Translations under genes and position numbers: made by a program
Shown: positions 7,955 to 15,989 of the stretch, piece after piece
Layout of the letters: every line of letters begins with the position of its first letter
Position numbering within the stretch: position 1 is the first letter of the stretch
Notes under the pieces: model-generated
Told to the model about the DNA's origin: nothing
Databases searched by the model: none
What the model saw: only the letters and a program-made list of their open reading frames with translations
From: an uncultured Collinsella sp.
GTDB taxonomy: Bacteria > Actinomycetota > Coriobacteriia > Coriobacteriales > Coriobacteriaceae
NCBI GenBank assembly: GCA_959019945.1
Contig: CAUEQD010000022.1
Span: 1-36,170, forward strand
Reading direction: 5' to 3'
DNA: 36,170 nt

Positions 7955-8063
7955 GGCGGGTATCAAAAAGTGTCAGACGGGGCGGCTGTCGAGCACCTGC
8001 GTGCGAAAAGAAGTATCGGCCTACGTCGTTGCCGTTGAGCGACGCGTTGTTTGTAGGGATACT
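7955..8063 (+). promoter_or_regulatory. 109-bp regulatory module, copy 1 (upstream of GH1)
   Basis: This module shares fixed spacing with 33672-33780, upstream of the other GH1 gene. Conserved blocks are GGTATCA, AAGTGTCAG, GCGAAAAGAAGTRTCGG and GATACT. GTRTC units start at 7960, 7970 and 8013, and an inverted unit lies at 8058, giving intervals near whole helical turns. The intervening sequence differs between copies but can form small hairpins in both. GATACT could be the -10, with TTGAGC (8035-8040) as -35 at 17-nt spacing in this copy. Confidence 0.6.
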
Positions 8064-8099
8064 GAAACCACGACAAACAGCGTGCGAAAGGATTGATGC

Positions 8100-9530
8100 A
8101 TGGCTTTCCGTAATGACTTCCTGTGGGGCGGCGCAACGGCTGCCAACCAGTGCGAGGGCGCCTACGACGTGGACGGCCGCGGCCTGGCCAACGTGGACGT
8201 GGCTCCGCACGGCCCCGAGCGCTATGCGGTGGTCTCCGGCCAGCGCAAGATGCTCGACTTCGAGGACGGCTATTACTATCCCGCGCAGACCGGCATCGAT
8301 TTCTACCACCACTACAAGGAGGACATCGCTCTCTTTGCCGAGATGGGCTTTAAGACCTTCCGTATGAGCCTGGCGTGGACCCGCATCTTCCCCAACGGCG
8401 ACGAGACCGAGCCCAACGAGGCTGGCCTGGCCTTCTACGAGGACGTATTCCGCGAGTGTCAGGCGCACGGCATCGAGCCGCTCGTGACCATCACGCACTT
8501 CGACTGCCCGATTCACCTCATCAAGGAGTACGGCGGCTGGCGCAACCGCAAGCTCATCGACTTCTACAAGAACCTCGCGACCACGATCTTCACCCGCTAC
8601 AAGGGCCTGGTGAAGTACTGGCTCACCTTCAACGAGATCAATATGATTCTGCACCTGCCGTTTATGGGTGCCGGCCTGGTCTTTGAGGAGGGCGAGGACA
8701 AGGAGGCCGTCGAGTACCTGGCCGCCCACAACGAGCTCGTTGCCAGCGCTTGGGCAACCAAAATCGTTCACGAGATCGACCCTGAGGTCAAGATCGGCTG
8801 CATGCTCGCCGCAGGTAGCTACTACCCCTACAGCTGCCGTCCGGGCGATGTGCGCCAGGCGCAACTCGACAATCAGGACAATTACTTCTTCGTCGACGTT
8901 CAGAGCCGTGGCTACTACCCGGTCTATGCCGTCAAGAAGCTCCAGCGTCTGGGCATCGATGTGGGCATGACCGACGAGGACCGCGAGATCCTGGCCGCCA
9001 ACACCGTCGACTTCATCAGCTTTAGCTACTACAGCACCCGCTGCTCCGCCGGTGCCGATAACCCCGATGTCGAGCGCACCCAGGGCAACGCCTTCGCCGG
9101 CGCCAAGAACCCCTACCTGCAGGAGAGCCAGTGGGGCTGGGCCATCGATCCGCTGGGCTTCCGCATCACCCTCAACGACCTGTACGACCGTTATCAGAAG
9201 CCGCTGTTTGTGGTTGAGAACGGTCTGGGCGCCAAGGATGTTGTCGAGGAGGATGGCTCCATCAACGATGACTACCGTATCGACTACCTGCGTCAGCATA
9301 TCGCCGCGATGCGCGATGCGGTGACCGAGGACGGCGTTGACCTGCTGGGCTACACCACCTGGGGTCCGATCGATCTGGTCTCGGCTGGCACGGGCGAGAT
9401 GTCCAAGCGCTACGGCTTTATCTATGTGGATCGCGACGACGCCGGCAACGGTACCCTCAAGCGCTCCAAGAAGAAGAGCTTCGACTGGTACAAGAAGGTT
9501 ATCGCTTCTAATGGTGAGGACCTGTCCTAA
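8100..9530 (+). CDS. GH1 family 6-phospho-beta-glucosidase
   Basis: 476-aa cytosolic glycosidase that would hydrolyse PTS-imported phosphorylated beta-glucosides. The family start FLWGGATAANQCEGAYDVDG is present. The acid/base Glu is E179 (TFNEIN) and the nucleophile is E373 (VVENGLG). The C-terminal SAGTGEMSKRYGFIYVD segment matches the phosphate-binding loop of 6-phospho-specific members rather than plain beta-glucosidases. The start follows GAAAGGA by 8 nt. It is monocistronic, with a regulatory module upstream and a strong terminator downstream. A second enzyme of the same family lies at 33815. No PTS permease is adjacent. Exact aglycone or linkage preference is not readable. Confidence 0.92.
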   Translation: MAFRNDFLWGGATAANQCEGAYDVDGRGLANVDVAPHGPERYAVVSGQRKMLDFEDGYYYPAQTGIDFYHHYKEDIALFAEMGFKTFRMSLAWTRIFPNGDETEPNEAGLAFYEDVFRECQAHGIEPLVTITHFDCPIHLIKEYGGWRNRKLIDFYKNLATTIFTRYKGLVKYWLTFNEINMILHLPFMGAGLVFEEGEDKEAVEYLAAHNELVASAWATKIVHEIDPEVKIGCMLAAGSYYPYSCRPGDVRQAQLDNQDNYFFVDVQSRGYYPVYAVKKLQRLGIDVGMTDEDREILAANTVDFISFSYYSTRCSAGADNPDVERTQGNAFAGAKNPYLQESQWGWAIDPLGFRITLNDLYDRYQKPLFVVENGLGAKDVVEEDGSINDDYRIDYLRQHIAAMRDAVTEDGVDLLGYTTWGPIDLVSAGTGEMSKRYGFIYVDRDDAGNGTLKRSKKKSFDWYKKVIASNGEDLS

Positions 9531-9566
9531 GGAAGCTGAGACACTTAACTTCAGAGTCTCCTAACC

Positions 9567-9605
9567 AAGGCGCCCGGCGAGTGGTTAATGCTCGCCGGGC
9601 GCCTT
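9567..9605 (+). terminator. Terminator of the first GH1 gene
   Basis: A 15-bp perfect stem (AAGGCGCCCGGCGAG and complement) with a 9-nt loop lies 36 nt after the stop codon and is followed by TTGCC. Confidence 0.75.
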
Positions 9606-9657
9606 GCCGTCTGCGGATTTTGGGACATGCGGCCCGCTTTTTCGACCCATCTGTCGG

Positions 9658-9663
9658 TACACT
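9658..9663 (+). promoter_or_regulatory. Candidate -10 (TACACT) giving a leaderless sensor mRNA
   Basis: TACACT ends 9 nt before ATG 9673, so transcription would begin within a few bases of the start codon. No Shine-Dalgarno precedes that ATG. The -35 region is weak. This supports, but does not prove, leaderless translation. Confidence 0.4.
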
Positions 9664-9672
9664 AAAAGCACT

Positions 9673-11556
9673 ATGGGTACCCGCGAGCGACATATCGGCC
9701 ACGCGGCCGCCCGATCCGCTCCCGTGGCGGATCCCAGGGGCGGCAGGCTCTTCGCCATGCCGCGATTCCTTGTTGGCATAACACATCAGGTGTACCGCCA
9801 CCGCGTCTTTGCTATCGCCGGTGTCATCACCGCGCTGTTCCTCATGCTTTTGGCGGTCTTGCCGTCGCTGTTCGCCTTCGACCCCAAACTTTCCAACGCC
9901 GTGCCCGCCCATAGCGAGGTGTCCGAAGAGGTCGTGGATGCGCTCGTCCATTCGAGCTCTCTCCCGCTGCTTGTCGCCGCAATAGTATTTTCAATTTGGG
10001 GCGTATCGGTCTATCTGCGCTGTTTGGACTATGTGTTGCGCCGCCGCCTTGTTGCCATCGCCACCATCTGCACCCTGTGGATGATCGAAGTCATTCTCAA
10101 GTACAAGTCGTTCACGCCGTTCTATGCCACCGTGCTGTGGTACCTGTACTACGTGCCCATGACGCTCATTCCGCTGCTCTACCAGTTGTGTGGCCTGCGC
10201 CTTGCGGGCCTGGAGCAACACCGCCTGGGTCGCCGCCACTGCGTTGCGCTGTGGATTGTGGCCATCCTGCTTATCGGATTTGTGCTCACCAACGATTTTC
10301 ACCAGCAGGTCTTCCGCTTTGACCGTACAAGCGACACCTGGAGCAACGATTACACGTACGGCTGGGGTTATTTCGCTGTCTTAGTGTGGACGGCCTTTAA
10401 CTTCGTGGCCTTTTTTATCCTGGTTGGTCGGTCCTCGTCCTTTCGCATCCAGCGTTTCTCGGGTACGGCGGCGCTCGTACTGCTGGGTGGCGCATTCTTT
10501 GCCATCTCGTATGCGTTGCGCGTGCCCTGGGCATGGAAGCTCAGCTTTTCGCTCGTCTATTGCGTTCTGTGCGTGGTGGCGATGGAAATCTGTCTCGATT
10601 GCGGTGTCATTCCGTCATATCACGACATTGCCGGCATCTTTGACACCTTGCCGCTTGACCTCAAAGTTCTAACGCGCGACCTGCAGGAAGTCTATGCCAC
10701 GCCAGTGTCAAAGCCAATGCCGGTGGGCGTGCGCGAGGAGTTGCGGGTCCAGGAGCACGGCCGCGCCCATGCCTTTGCCGTGGCGTCCGATCCCGATGTA
10801 ATGTACCGTGCCTTCCCGCTACTGGGCGGATCGGCCCTGCTTGCCCAAGACGTGTCGGAGCTCAACGAGCTTAACCGTGAACTGGCACATCGTCGCATGG
10901 AGTTGCAGCGTCAAAACGAGCTGCTCGCCGCCGACTACGACCTTAAGACGCATTTGGTAGATCAAGAGGCCGAGACCCTGCTGGTCCAAGACGTGGATCA
11001 AGCGCTTGCCCGCGCGCTCGAAGGGATGTACGACCTGCTGAGCTCGCTGCCGCCGTTGACCGACGAAGCGTCTTCGCACGAGCGCTACCGCATGCTGCAG
11101 CGCGCCAAGATGCTCGTCGCCTATTGCAAGCGCAAGGGGTCGCTCACGTTGGCACAGCACGGGGAGAGCGGTTTTGATCGCGACCGCATTCAGCTCATTG
11201 CCAACGAGCTCGCAAGCGACCTGCGCACCATCGATATCGATTGCGCCTCGATTATCGCCATACGGCGCCCGATGCACGCCAGTACGGTAAGCGCCCTGTA
11301 CGACTGCGTGTATGACTTTGCGTTTTTTGCCTACACCACCGACCATCCGGCGCTTATGTATCACTTGGGCGACCATGACCGATGCAGTGTCGAGCTGCGC
11401 GCCACGCTTTTTTCCAACGATGATGCAGATCTTTCGCAGACACCCGCTGCGCAAGAGCTCGAAAGCGCTCTGCAAAGGCGCAACGTGGCATACCGCCTTG
11501 AGGGCGAACCCGGCCAGTTGCGTATGATCGTGTTGATGCCGAGGGCGGGTGAGTGA
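9673..11556 (+). CDS. 7TM-type sensor with degenerate kinase-like C-terminus
   Basis: About 627 aa from ATG 9673; ATG 9757 is an alternative. Seven or eight hydrophobic segments between residues ~30 and 320 resemble the N-terminal 7TM region of histidine kinases. A coiled-coil-like stretch (LNELNRELAHRRMELQRQNE) and a helical region with YCKRKGSLTLA follow. The position of a HATPase domain (after ~530) has no recognisable N, G1 or G2 box, so it is probably catalytically dead. Its stop overlaps the GTG of the true kinase gene (GTGA), and a response regulator follows, so it likely senses a ligand and signals through its partner. The ligand is unknown. Confidence 0.75.
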   Translation: MGTRERHIGHAAARSAPVADPRGGRLFAMPRFLVGITHQVYRHRVFAIAGVITALFLMLLAVLPSLFAFDPKLSNAVPAHSEVSEEVVDALVHSSSLPLLVAAIVFSIWGVSVYLRCLDYVLRRRLVAIATICTLWMIEVILKYKSFTPFYATVLWYLYYVPMTLIPLLYQLCGLRLAGLEQHRLGRRHCVALWIVAILLIGFVLTNDFHQQVFRFDRTSDTWSNDYTYGWGYFAVLVWTAFNFVAFFILVGRSSSFRIQRFSGTAALVLLGGAFFAISYALRVPWAWKLSFSLVYCVLCVVAMEICLDCGVIPSYHDIAGIFDTLPLDLKVLTRDLQEVYATPVSKPMPVGVREELRVQEHGRAHAFAVASDPDVMYRAFPLLGGSALLAQDVSELNELNRELAHRRMELQRQNELLAADYDLKTHLVDQEAETLLVQDVDQALARALEGMYDLLSSLPPLTDEASSHERYRMLQRAKMLVAYCKRKGSLTLAQHGESGFDRDRIQLIANELASDLRTIDIDCASIIAIRRPMHASTVSALYDCVYDFAFFAYTTDHPALMYHLGDHDRCSVELRATLFSNDDADLSQTPAAQELESALQRRNVAYRLEGEPGQLRMIVLMPRAGE

Positions 11557-13052
11557 CGATGCAGATTTCGCTCATCCTTCCCCAAATCGTTGCGCTCGAT
11601 GTTGTCTTTGCCCTGGCTGCGTGTCTGCAGACGATCCACGTCCCGCTCATCTCATCGCGCCGCTCGTCCTATAACCGTAAGGTGATTTGCGCCTACGAGG
11701 CGAGCCTCGTGGTTCACCTGGTGGTTTCGGCGCTTATCTTGTTCGCGTCGTCTGGCTCGTATCTGGTGGCGCCGCTTGACGTTTGTGCCAGGGCAATGGG
11801 CGGAGTGCTGTGGCTCAATGCCGCAATCTTTGCCTATGGCGTGGTGCTTATGGTGCGCTATCGTCGCCCCGTCATGCTGGTCGAGCTGCTGCTTGTTGTC
11901 GCCGTTACACCGCCGGTGGTTTTTGCCATGGGCTCGGCATGGACCGTTGTCCTTATCGCAGAGGGAGCGTTCTTCCTGTTCCGTTCCATCGCGGCGCTCT
12001 TGATGGACGTCCGTAACCGCCAGGAGGATATCACCGCGTTCTCGACGATCGAGACCATCAACGTGATTCCCGTGGGCATCCTGTATCTGGACCCGAGGGG
12101 CCGTCCGCTGCTCATGAACCGCTGCATGCGCAAAAACCTAGTGGAACTTCATATGCCCACCGATCTAGGTGACATGAGCGGCACATGGAACGACCTGCGC
12201 AAACTCAGCATGCAAATGCCCGAAAGCAGTAGGAACCGTGTGCGGATTAACTTGGATCGTTTTGGTGATGCTCGCGCGGTGATCGAGATTTCTCCCGCCG
12301 AGATTCGCCTATTTGTGCACGACGAGGTTATGGTTTCGGGCCGCCTCTTTGAGCGCATTATCGGACTGGACGTGACGGAATACGCACACGCCTACGACCG
12401 CTTGGCGCAAGCAAACCACCTACTTGAGCTTGCGGGCCAAGAGCTCCAGTCCCAGATCGAAGAAGTTAAAAAGGTTGCCGACAATGCGGCCTACCTACGT
12501 ATGCGCGCCCGCGTTCACGATGTGATCGGGCAGCGCCTGTCCATTCTCCATCGCTATTTGGAGGAGGGGCGCCTGGACGACGAGTCGCTCGAGCAGATTG
12601 ACCCGTTGCTGCGCTCAATTGCCGCCGATTTGCGCAGTGGCGGTGCCAGCGAGCCTGCAGAGCAGCTGGGTGATATCGTCCATGCTTTTGGCTTGGTGAG
12701 TGTGCAGATCGATGTCGAGGGTGCGCTGCCTGAGGACGCGCGTGTCGCCGCCGCATTTTTGCAGATTATTCGCGAGGCCTCGACCAATGCCACCAAGCAT
12801 GCGCAGGCGCATCGGGTCCATGTGCGCCTGTGGCAGGAGGGGGCGGATGCTGACGGCATCGCGCACATGACGATTTCTAACGACGGGTCCCCGGCCTCCG
12901 TATCGTATCGCGAGGGAACGGGTATCCCAGGTATGAGGCATGTCGCACAAGATCTGGGTGGCAGCCTAGAGGTCCATGCCGTCCCTCCCTTTACGCTTGC
13001 GGTGTCCATCCCGCTCAACGCCAGCGCCACAGCTCAAAGGAGAAGCTCATGA
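11553..13052 (+). CDS. Sensor histidine kinase, NarL/DesK type
   Basis: 499 aa. Four or five N-terminal membrane segments (residues ~5-150) are followed by a PAS-like region (~160-270) and a helical dimerisation segment with the phosphoacceptor H322 in RARVHDVIGQRLS. The HATPase domain has an N box REASTNATKH (around 405-415), a D box in ISNDGSP and a G box GTGIPGMRHVAQDLGGSLEV. The GTG start overlaps the previous stop by 4 nt; ATG 11559 is an alternative. It ends in an ATGA overlap with the response regulator. Expected reaction: autophosphorylation, then transfer to D54 of the regulator. Confidence 0.9.
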   Translation: MTMQISLILPQIVALDVVFALAACLQTIHVPLISSRRSSYNRKVICAYEASLVVHLVVSALILFASSGSYLVAPLDVCARAMGGVLWLNAAIFAYGVVLMVRYRRPVMLVELLLVVAVTPPVVFAMGSAWTVVLIAEGAFFLFRSIAALLMDVRNRQEDITAFSTIETINVIPVGILYLDPRGRPLLMNRCMRKNLVELHMPTDLGDMSGTWNDLRKLSMQMPESSRNRVRINLDRFGDARAVIEISPAEIRLFVHDEVMVSGRLFERIIGLDVTEYAHAYDRLAQANHLLELAGQELQSQIEEVKKVADNAAYLRMRARVHDVIGQRLSILHRYLEEGRLDDESLEQIDPLLRSIAADLRSGGASEPAEQLGDIVHAFGLVSVQIDVEGALPEDARVAAAFLQIIREASTNATKHAQAHRVHVRLWQEGADADGIAHMTISNDGSPASVSYREGTGIPGMRHVAQDLGGSLEVHAVPPFTLAVSIPLNASATAQRRSS

Positions 13053-13669
13053 TCCGCGTCCTTATAGTCGAAGACCAGGCCATCCTGCGCGAGAGCCTGG
13101 CGCGTTCCGTTGGCGACCAGCCCGATATGACCGTTGTTTCCGCCATTGCCGATGCTTCCGAGGCCTTGGGTGTCGCGCTCAAGGAGCGCCCGGACATGAT
13201 ACTGATGGACGTATGCACCGAGCATGATTCCAACGGCATCGTGGCGGCGGCGCGCATTAAAGAACAACTGCCCGAGTGCCGCGTCATTATCATGACCGGC
13301 ATGCCCGAGATCACCTTTGTCGATCAGGCCCGCGAGGCGGGCGTCGATAGCTTTGTGTACAAGAACGTCGGTATCGACGAGCTGTTCGCCGTGATGCGCT
13401 CCACGCTGGCGGGCTATTGCACGTTTCCCAAGCCGCCCGAGAGTATTTTTTCGGGTACGGCGGCACTCGACGATGTTGAGCTATCGATTTTGCGCCTTGC
13501 CTGCGAGGGCAAGAGCCGTCGCGAGATCGCGGCCGAGCTGTTTATGAGTGAGGGCACCATCAAACGTCGCATCTCGGAGATCCTGAGCAAGACCGGCTAC
13601 GACAACATCATGCGCTTGGCCGTGCGCGCAGTAACGGAGGGCAGCATCGTTCCCAATATGGAGCGCTAG
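13049..13669 (+). CDS. NarL/LuxR-family response regulator
   Basis: 206 aa. The receiver domain (1-120) has acidic residues E8/D9, phosphoacceptor D54 in MILMDV, the conserved Thr in VIIMTG and the Lys in VYKN. The C-terminal LuxR-type HTH (~145-200) reads LACEGKSRREIAAELFMSEG followed by TIKRRISEILSKTG. ATG 13049 overlaps the kinase stop (ATGA), with AAGGAGAAGC just upstream. It is the output of the three-gene system. Its targets are unknown; the divergent or downstream envelope operons are only possibilities. Confidence 0.93.
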   Translation: MIRVLIVEDQAILRESLARSVGDQPDMTVVSAIADASEALGVALKERPDMILMDVCTEHDSNGIVAAARIKEQLPECRVIIMTGMPEITFVDQAREAGVDSFVYKNVGIDELFAVMRSTLAGYCTFPKPPESIFSGTAALDDVELSILRLACEGKSRREIAAELFMSEGTIKRRISEILSKTGYDNIMRLAVRAVTEGSIVPNMER

Positions 13670-13697
13670 CGCTCGTTACGCATCGGCACAAAAACGA

Positions 13698-13728
13698 CGG
13701 GGCCGCAGGATCAACTCCTGCGGCCCCG
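13698..13728. terminator. Bidirectional terminator between convergent operons
   Basis: CGGGGCCGCAGGA-TCAAC-TCCTGCGGCCCCG is a perfect 13-bp stem with a 5-nt loop. It lies between the response regulator (+) and the lipoprotein gene (-). Confidence 0.75.
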
Positions 13729-13780
13729 CCTGACATGTGCGCGGATGTATCCGCCAATCCGCGGCCGTCGATGTCTGCCG

Positions 13781-14623
13781 CTACGCGATGGTTGCGCTGT
13801 AGGAGGCGACGTCCTCGTAGGAATCGGTCAGGTAGGCGTCGATGCCGATGGTCGTATTGACCAGGTCGTCAAGGCTGTCAAGCTCGCCGCTCGAGAACGT
13901 GAATTCCTCGGTGGCGCTGGTGCCGGGCATCAGGTTAGCCGAGAACCAGGGTTCCTTCATAGTGCCGTTGACGTTGGTCTTGCCGGAAGGAGCGTAGAAG
14001 GTCAGGTCCTTGTCGCTCTTGTTGGTGATGTTGACGACAAAGCCGATGTCGCCCCAGTCGTCCTTGAATTTCTCGGTGATGGTGATGGTGCACAGATCGT
14101 CATCGGCGACGGTGACGGCGGGGGAGATTTCGACACTCTGGACGTCGTCGTCTTCGACGGCCTCATCGACCTCTTCTTCCTTCTCGGCCGCCTCGCGATC
14201 CTTCTTCACCGTGCCGGACAGATCCTTGTCGGACTTGGTGAAGATAAGCTTGTCGCCTTCCACCTCCAGGACGAGCTTGTCGTCCTTGAGCTTCAGGTCG
14301 TGCGACTCATCTTCGGCGGTGATCGTTACGGTGGTGGCGTCCTTGGCTTCCCATTTCAGGTCGGCGACCTCAAGGAACATATCGAGGACGCCTGTGCCGT
14401 CCTCGTCGAGGATCAGGACGCAGTTGAGGCCCCACTCCTTGAGCATGTCCATGTACTCATCGGTCAGCTCTTCGCCGTCCAAGGTTCCACCCGAGTACTG
14501 CCAGCTGCCGACGAAGTTGGCCTTGGGGTCTTTGCCGCCGCCGCTGCAGCCCGTCAGGGCAAAGGCGAGCGCCAAGATACATGTCAGGAATGCGAGCGCG
14601 GACTTTTTGAACGTTGTCTTCAT
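13781..14623 (-). CDS. Secreted lipoprotein with DUF5067-like C-terminus
   Basis: 280 aa starting at ATG 14623, which has GGAGG 5 nt upstream; upstream in-frame codons have no such site. The signal peptide ends in lipobox ALTGC (C26 lipidated). The next ~130 residues (FVGSWQYSGGTLDGEEL onwards) look like a small beta-sheet domain seen in Coriobacteriia lipoproteins. An acidic linker of Glu/Asp repeats (~150-170) leads to an Ig-like C-terminal domain (~175-280) with GFVVNITNKSDKDLTFYA, like DUF5067 proteins. It is the last gene of the zinc-ribbon/SPFH operon, after a 79-nt gap containing a GC-rich hairpin (14663-14682). Role unknown. Confidence 0.75.
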   Translation of the reverse strand: MKTTFKKSALAFLTCILALAFALTGCSGGGKDPKANFVGSWQYSGGTLDGEELTDEYMDMLKEWGLNCVLILDEDGTGVLDMFLEVADLKWEAKDATTVTITAEDESHDLKLKDDKLVLEVEGDKLIFTKSDKDLSGTVKKDREAAEKEEEVDEAVEDDDVQSVEISPAVTVADDDLCTITITEKFKDDWGDIGFVVNITNKSDKDLTFYAPSGKTNVNGTMKEPWFSANLMPGTSATEEFTFSSGELDSLDDLVNTTIGIDAYLTDSYEDVASYSATIA

Positions 14624-14702
14624 GGTGTCCTCCTTTATCGAACGAAACCTATAGAAACAAATGCGGGGTGGCGGATCCCCCGCCAATTACCAGATAGAGG
14701 GG

Positions 14703-15941
14703 CTAGGGCCGGGGCGTTCCGCAGTTGCTGCAGAACTTGCCGCCGTTTTCGCTGCCGCAGTTGGGGCAGAACCACTTGGCCGGTGCCGGGGCGGGTGCGG
14801 GACTACCGCACTCGGAGCAGAACTTGCCGGTGTTGGTGGCGCCGCAGCTGCAGGTCCATGCGCCGGCCGCAGGTGCGGCGGGAGCCGGTGTGGGAGTGGG
14901 TGCCGGAGCCGGCTGCGGGGCGGCCTGCTGCTGTGCCTGGCCGGCGGCGAACAGCTGGCTGGCGTTCATGCCGCCCATGCCACCCGCCATGCCCATGCCC
15001 ATAAAGCCTGCCATCGCGCCGTTGGGGTTGGCGGCTGCCGCGCGCATTGCGTCGCTCTGGGCGCTGGCAATGTTGGCGGCTGCCATGGTGGGATCGCGCA
15101 TGACCGCGGCTTTCTGCAGGTCCTTGATCATCTGCTCGTCCTCTTGCGAGGCGGCGATGGAGTTGACGCCAAAGCTTACGATCTCGACGCCGCGCAGGTC
15201 ACGCCAGTCGGCAGAGAGGACCTCGTTGAGCGCGCGGGCGAGCTCGGTGGTGTGGCCGGGGATGGCGCTGTAGCGGATGCCCATCTCCGAGATCTTGGCA
15301 AAGGCGGGCTGCAGGGCGGTGAGCAGCTCGGACTTAAGCTGGCTGTCGATCTTGTCGCGCGTGTAGCTATCGGTCACGTTGCCGCATACGTTGGTGTAGA
15401 ACAGCAGCGGGTTGGTGATGCGGTACGAATACTCGCCGTTGCAGCGCACGGAGATGTCGACGTCCAGGCCAATGTTGTTATCGACCACGCGGAAGGGCAC
15501 GGGCGAGGCGGTGCCGTACTTGTTGCCGATGATCTCCTTGGTGTTGATGAAGTAGACACGCTGGTCCTTGCCCGCGTCGCCGCCAAAAGTAAAGCGGCTG
15601 CCGATATTGGCGAAGGTCTCCTTGATGGAATCGCCCAGGTTGCCGCTAAAGACGCTCGGCTCGCTGCCGGTGTCAAAGACGAACTCACCGGGCTCCAGCG
15701 CGACTTCGATGATCTTGCCGTTTTGCACCACGAGCATGCCCTGGCCGTCGTTGACGGCGATGACCGAGCCGTTGGAGATGACGTTGTCCTCGCCGCGCGT
15801 GTTGGAGCTGCGGCCGCCGGTGCGCTTGCTGCCCTTGCAGGCCAAGACGTCAGCGGGCATCGATTCGCAGTAGATAAATTCCTTCCACTGGTCGGCCATG
15901 ACGCCGCCGGCAGCACCCAATCCAGCTTTCAAGAGTCCCAT
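14703..15941 (-). CDS. SPFH-domain protein with C-terminal double zinc ribbon (YdjI / virion-core-like)
   Basis: 412 aa. Residues ~1-290 match the SPFH family typified by B. subtilis YdjI (COG4260), which tethers the PspA stress protein to membranes. The N-terminus DQWKEFIYCESMPADVLACK and the stretch AVNDGQGMLVVQNGKIIEVA are characteristic. A Met/Gly/Ala-rich and then Pro/Ala linker (~300-370) precedes two CxxC zinc ribbons (WTCSCGATNTGKFCSECG and WFCPNCGSENGGKFCSNCG). No membrane segment is evident. The start has AAAGGAAG about 7 nt upstream. It follows the YdjG-like gene by 48 nt, mirroring the ydjG-ydjH-ydjI order. No pspA is in the window. Confidence 0.88.
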   Translation of the reverse strand: MGLLKAGLGAAGGVMADQWKEFIYCESMPADVLACKGSKRTGGRSSNTRGEDNVISNGSVIAVNDGQGMLVVQNGKIIEVALEPGEFVFDTGSEPSVFSGNLGDSIKETFANIGSRFTFGGDAGKDQRVYFINTKEIIGNKYGTASPVPFRVVDNNIGLDVDISVRCNGEYSYRITNPLLFYTNVCGNVTDSYTRDKIDSQLKSELLTALQPAFAKISEMGIRYSAIPGHTTELARALNEVLSADWRDLRGVEIVSFGVNSIAASQEDEQMIKDLQKAAVMRDPTMAAANIASAQSDAMRAAAANPNGAMAGFMGMGMAGGMGGMNASQLFAAGQAQQQAAPQPAPAPTPTPAPAAPAAGAWTCSCGATNTGKFCSECGSPAPAPAPAKWFCPNCGSENGGKFCSNCGTPRP

Positions 15942-15989
15942 GGTGATCTTCCTTTCTCGTCAAAGGCCGGGTGGTATTGGTCAGGATGG

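Noticed and set aside
7955..8063. BglG/LicT-type antiterminator site before GH1
   Set aside because: The module lacks the known ribonucleic antiterminator sequence and an overlapping terminator with a T tract.
7809..9299. 496-codon minus-strand frame opposite the first GH1 gene, and a similar one at 33785-35155
   Set aside because: Both mirror the GH1 coding pattern and resemble each other only because the GH1 genes do. There is no independent support.
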